NCBI GenBank assembly: GCA_964399625.1
Contig: CAYNSB010000005.1
Coordinates: forward strand, 27,493 to 91,492
Length of the DNA: 64,000 nt
Direction: 5' to 3'
Source: CAYNSB01 sp964399625
GTDB taxonomy: Bacteria > Planctomycetota > Phycisphaerae > Phycisphaerales > UBA1924
Shown here: positions 61,331 through 64,000 of the stretch, in pieces
Numbering within the stretch: the stretch's first letter is position 1
Layout: the number at the start of each line of letters is the position of its first letter
Notes under the pieces: generated by a model
Told to the model about the DNA's origin: nothing
Databases searched by the model: none
What the model saw: only the letters and a program-made list of their open reading frames with translations
Translations under genes and position numbers: made by a program

Positions 61331-62677
61331 ATGCCCAAGCCCGAGTTCGTCACCGCCCAACTCCTTGTCAGCGTCGCCGTCCTGGTGATCATGGTGCACA
61401 CGCTCCTGGGGTTCGTCGCGTACGCGATCTACCTCGAGCGCAAGATCTCCGCGTACATCCAGGACCGCGTGGGGCCCAACCGGGTTGGGTTCGATTTCGG
61501 GCTTCCGTTTCTTCAGAAACTGTTCAAGGGCTTCGGGTTCTGGGGGCTGGGGCAGCCGCTCGCCGACGGGCTCAAGTTCATCCTCAAGGAGGACTACACC
61601 CCGCCGCGCGCGGACAAGGTCCTCTTCACGCTCGCGCCCATGGTGATCGTGGTGCCGGCGCTGATCGGCTTCGCGGTCATTCCCTGGGGCGGCATGGTCA
61701 ACGTGCCCTCGTTCACGCTTCCCTTGCTCAACTGGCACATCGAGGCACAGCGCGTGAACGTCGCCGGCGCTGCGGTGAACGTCGGCGTCGTCTACCTGCT
61801 CGCGGTCGCGGCTCTGGGCGTGTACGGCGTCACGCTCGGCGGCTGGGCCTCCAACAACAAGTATTCGTTCCTCGGCGGTCTGCGCTCCACGGCCCAGATG
61901 CTCGCCTACGAGATTCCCCTGGGCCTTGCGCTCCTCTCGGTCCTTCTGATCTACGGCACGCTCTCGCCCGAGGGCATCGTGCGCCATCAGGTAGAGCACG
62001 GATGGATGATCCTGGGGCAGCCCCTGGCCGCGGTCATCTTCTTCATCGCGATCCTCGCCGAGGCCAATCGGGCCCCGTTCGACAACGCCGAGGCCGAGCA
62101 GGAGCTCGTGGGCGGGTACCACACCGAGTACTCCTCGATGCGGTTCGCGCTCTTCTTCCTCGCCGAGTACAGCCACATGGTGACGAGCTCGGCGTTCTTC
62201 GCCCTGCTCTTCCTGGGCGGGTACCACATGCCCATGATCGTCCACGGGCACCCGCTCAGCCCCGACAACATGACCTTCCTCGCGGCGTTCCTCAAGCTCG
62301 GCTGCTACTTCACCAAGGTCGTGCTGCTGGTGTGCTTCATGATCGTCGTCCGCTGGACGCTCCCGCGCATGCGGTACGACCAGGTGATGATGATGGGATG
62401 GAACGTGCTCATCCCGTGCTCCATGGTCGTGCTGGTCGTCTCCTCCATCCTCGTCTACTTCGGCATGACGAGCACCGTCGAGCTGCTCATCGCCAACGTG
62501 CTGATGCTCGTCGGCCTGCTCATCGTCACGCCGCTGATGCCCCGCTCGCGCGTCAACCGCCCGATCGCGCTCTACGGCTCGCGGTTCCGCCCGATGCCCG
62601 GCGAGCGCGTGCGCACCGCTCCGACCGACGCGATGGCGTTGGAAGACCGTCCGCTGCAGGGTTCGCTGCCCGCGTAG
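61331..62677 (+). CDS. nuoH: NADH-quinone oxidoreductase subunit H (complex I)
   Basis: 448 residues, about 100 longer than E. coli NuoH, with eight or nine membrane helices. Conserved marks: 'AIYLERKISAYIQDRVGPNR', 'FGFWGLGQPLADGLKFILKE', 'SFLGGLRSTAQMLAYEIPLG', and 'LAEANRAPFDNAEAEQELVG' with 'YSSMRFALFFLAEY' in the quinone-binding loop. It forms part of the quinone chamber and proton path of complex I. Extra length is a loop after the third helix and a soluble C-terminal tail of ~40 residues. No other nuo genes are near: the gene is detached from the usual nuoA-N cluster, at least within this window. It is divergent from the GT4 gene. Confidence 0.95.
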   Translation: MPKPEFVTAQLLVSVAVLVIMVHTLLGFVAYAIYLERKISAYIQDRVGPNRVGFDFGLPFLQKLFKGFGFWGLGQPLADGLKFILKEDYTPPRADKVLFTLAPMVIVVPALIGFAVIPWGGMVNVPSFTLPLLNWHIEAQRVNVAGAAVNVGVVYLLAVAALGVYGVTLGGWASNNKYSFLGGLRSTAQMLAYEIPLGLALLSVLLIYGTLSPEGIVRHQVEHGWMILGQPLAAVIFFIAILAEANRAPFDNAEAEQELVGGYHTEYSSMRFALFFLAEYSHMVTSSAFFALLFLGGYHMPMIVHGHPLSPDNMTFLAAFLKLGCYFTKVVLLVCFMIVVRWTLPRMRYDQVMMMGWNVLIPCSMVVLVVSSILVYFGMTSTVELLIANVLMLVGLLIVTPLMPRSRVNRPIALYGSRFRPMPGERVRTAPTDAMALEDRPLQGSLPA

Positions 62678-62732
62678 GCACTCCACGTTCGCCGTAGATC
62701 CACGGGAGCGCCGTTGTCGGGCGTGCCGCGGT

Positions 62733-63830
62733 CTATTGCCTGGGGCCCACATCGCCCGAGCGATTCACCAGGAACGCCGAGGGCATCAGGTAGCCCTTTC
62801 CCTGGTGCTGGTACACGCTCCCGCTGACGGTGAACGTGACGCCGTCGCCCCAGCGTGTGGCCCACGCCTCCATGCGCTGGAGCGTCTGGCAAGGCATGAG
62901 CGTCAGCGGCGCATCCGTGCCCGCCTCGCCCTTGGGCCCTGAGTCGAAAGTGAACACCCAGCGACCCGCCGAGTCGCGGACCATTCGCCCGCGACGACGG
63001 TTCAGCGGTCCGCCCTCCGCGAGCGACGTGCCCGCGCCCTCGCGAGCCTCCGCGGTGCTCGAACGCTCGCTTGGATTCGCCCGGCGCTCCAGAGCGGCGG
63101 GCCGGGCTCGCTGGGCTTCGAGCGATCGAATCAGATCAGCAAGCTCCGGATCGCCCGACGCCCCGCCCGCGGATCGCTCCTGCCCATCGTCGCCCGATGG
63201 GCGCGCGGCGGGACGCTCCTGTGCGGCCTCGCCCGCGACGCTGTACGCCGTGGGAAGCATGTAGTTCAGATCGAGGTACGTGAACACCTGACCCGAGACG
63301 AGCAGCGCCGTGCGATCCCCTCGCTCGCTGACGAGTTTCTGCATTCGCTGCAGCGTCTGGCACGGAAGCAGGACCATGGGTCGCTCTCGCAGGCCGCGCT
63401 CGTCGGCATGGAAGACGAACGCCGACTCGCCGGAGGGAATCGCGACGATCGACCCACGTTGGCGGCTCAGGAACGTGCCCTCGGCGCGGATCGCCGAGAC
63501 CTTCATGGTCAGGTCCGCGTCCTCCAGACCGGGTATCGCCCGCTCGCCAGGGATCGGGTTGATCGCGCGGGCCGGCGGCGGGGCCCCGTCCTTGCTCGGC
63601 TTGATGCGGCGCACCGGCTCCGGCTTCCGTGGCGGCGGTGGGGCGGGTCCATCCTTCGATTCGCCCGATCCCTCCCCGCTCGTCCGCGAGGGTGGAGCCG
63701 CAACGTGCTCAGACGCGGGCGCGGGGTCGCTCGATTTCTTATCAGGCTCCTTGGGCGGCTCTGCCATGAGGGGGCCGGCCCCCGAGCCGACCAAAGCGAG
63801 CACCAGCCATGTCCGCCGCGTCCGTGCCAT
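62733..63830 (-). CDS. Exported protein with two copies of a PCQTLQRM-containing domain
   Basis: 365 residues. Signal peptide ('TWLVLALVGSGAGPLMA'), a ~70-residue Pro/Ala/Lys/Glu-rich linker, then two homologous domains of about 75 residues. Each carries 'PCQTLQRM' (in domain 1 after 'RPMVLL', in domain 2 after 'PLTLM'), a preceding 'FxFxxD' strand and a following 'VSG.V....L.YMLP.A'-type end. The second pair of landmarks is 'FTVSGSVYQHQGKGYLMPSA'. This internal duplication is clear; I do not recognise the family. Periplasmic or surface location is inferred. A second ATG directly follows the first (63833/63830); the later one fits a TACGAT element 7 nt upstream. Convergent with nuoH. Confidence 0.75.
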   Translation of the reverse strand: MARTRRTWLVLALVGSGAGPLMAEPPKEPDKKSSDPAPASEHVAAPPSRTSGEGSGESKDGPAPPPPRKPEPVRRIKPSKDGAPPPARAINPIPGERAIPGLEDADLTMKVSAIRAEGTFLSRQRGSIVAIPSGESAFVFHADERGLRERPMVLLPCQTLQRMQKLVSERGDRTALLVSGQVFTYLDLNYMLPTAYSVAGEAAQERPAARPSGDDGQERSAGGASGDPELADLIRSLEAQRARPAALERRANPSERSSTAEAREGAGTSLAEGGPLNRRRGRMVRDSAGRWVFTFDSGPKGEAGTDAPLTLMPCQTLQRMEAWATRWGDGVTFTVSGSVYQHQGKGYLMPSAFLVNRSGDVGPRQ

Positions 63831-63837
63831 CATGCAG

Positions 63838-63843
63838 ATCGTA
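63838..63843 (-). promoter_or_regulatory. -10-like TACGAT before the duplicated-domain gene (leaderless type)
   Basis: TACGAT on the minus strand ends 4 nt before the first ATG (63833) and 7 nt before the second (63830). Confidence 0.4.
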
Positions 63844-63917
63844 TCGACCCGAACGCCCCGTTTGGTTCGTGGATGAATTGACCGAGGACCGCAGCGTCTC
63901 TACCGTGGTCGGAGCAT

Positions 63918-63998
63918 GGCCGGGTGCCAGAGTGGTCTAATGGGGCGGATTGCAAATCCGTTGCGCAAGCTTCGTGGGTTCGAATCCCACCCCGGCCT
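63918..63998 (+). tRNA. tRNA-Cys (GCA) with long variable region
   Basis: The acceptor stem is GGCCGGG (63918-63924) with CCCGGCC (63991-63997), discriminator T (63998) as required by CysRS. The D stem is only 3 bp (CCA/TGG) with an 11-nt loop containing GG. The anticodon arm is GCGGA-TTGCAAA-TCCGT with anticodon GCA at 63952-63954, the same arm as E. coli tRNA-Cys. The T arm is GTGGG-TTCGAAT-CCCAC. Between anticodon stem and T stem lie 12 nt (TGCGCAAGCTTC) rather than the usual 4-5. Total 81 nt; CCA is not encoded in the visible end. An ordinary tRNA-Cys is about 10 nt shorter. Confidence 0.92.
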
Positions 63999-64000
63999 TT

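Noticed and set aside
63918..63998. tRNA-Ser or tRNA-Leu
   Set aside because: The D arm and long variable region suggested a type II tRNA, but the 7-nt loop TTGCAAA gives anticodon GCA (Cys), and the discriminator is U as in tRNA-Cys.

Overview
This is a GC-rich bacterial chromosome segment with densely packed genes on both strands. It most likely comes from a planctomycete of the Phycisphaerae/Phycisphaerales type. The markers are: two adjacent secreted proteins ending in a cysteine-rich 'GC-type' dockerin-like anchor (44366-48787), a PEP-CTERM-like surface protein, a pseudopilin with the H-X9-DG style tail common in planctomycetes, a membrane protein with the 'CxxCGY.L.GL...CPECG' zinc ribbon, a Ser/Thr kinase-TPR fusion, tandem SPINDLY/O-GlcNAc-transferase-like enzymes, and a UbiA-family prenyltransferase of the MqnP (futalosine menaquinone) type. 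No phage, insertion sequence or CRISPR array was seen. The taxonomic call is inference from these markers only.

Layout. 1-9.6 kb: a truncated helical-repeat protein, DinB-like protein, NADP isocitrate dehydrogenase, pseudopilin, DUF2959-like lipoprotein, a large DUF11 lipoprotein with a long structured leader, an Fpg/Nei-like glycosylase, a lipoprotein and a methyltransferase. 9.7-20.6 kb: phoU, a zinc-ribbon membrane protein, mqnP, a small Lys/His-rich secreted protein, an M28-PDZ peptidase, gcvP, a DUF1028 lipoprotein, a small channel-like membrane protein and a PEP-CTERM-like protein. 20.7-28 kb: kinase-TPR protein and two GT41-like glycosyltransferases, a candidate protein-modification island. 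28-33 kb: complete livKHMGF branched-chain amino-acid ABC transporter. 33-44 kb: small membrane proteins, panB and an HtrA-like protease; then the minus-strand run priA, class IV transaminase, zinc-ribbon membrane protein, murD, YdjY-like lipoprotein; then carA. 44-49.3 kb: the dockerin-protein pair and rplU. 49.4-52.7 kb: short asparaginase-like protein, CDF cation transporter and DUF885 peptidase, with stop/start overlaps. 52.7-61.3 kb: glycan export locus. 61.3 kb to the end: nuoH, a protein with a duplicated domain, and a tRNA-Cys.

The most coherent accessory system is at 52.7-61.3 kb. It holds an ABC-2 permease and a Wzt-like ATPase with a C-terminal glycan-binding-like extension, GT2 and GT4 glycosyltransferases, and three sulfotransferase-fold genes translationally coupled to the ATPase gene. 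The last of these is a single polypeptide joining a sulfotransferase to a methyltransferase. I infer an ABC-exported, sulfated and possibly methylated surface glycan.

Two cross-cutting observations stand out. First, at least a dozen genes that begin transcription units have a TANNNT -10-like hexamer only 4-9 nt before the start codon, and most of them have no Shine-Dalgarno sequence, which points to widespread leaderless transcripts. Second, the tRNA-Cys has a 12-nt variable region and a 3-bp D stem, features more like serine/leucine or Sec-type tRNAs. Coordinates and starts were read by eye; product names rest on recognised motifs, not on database searches.
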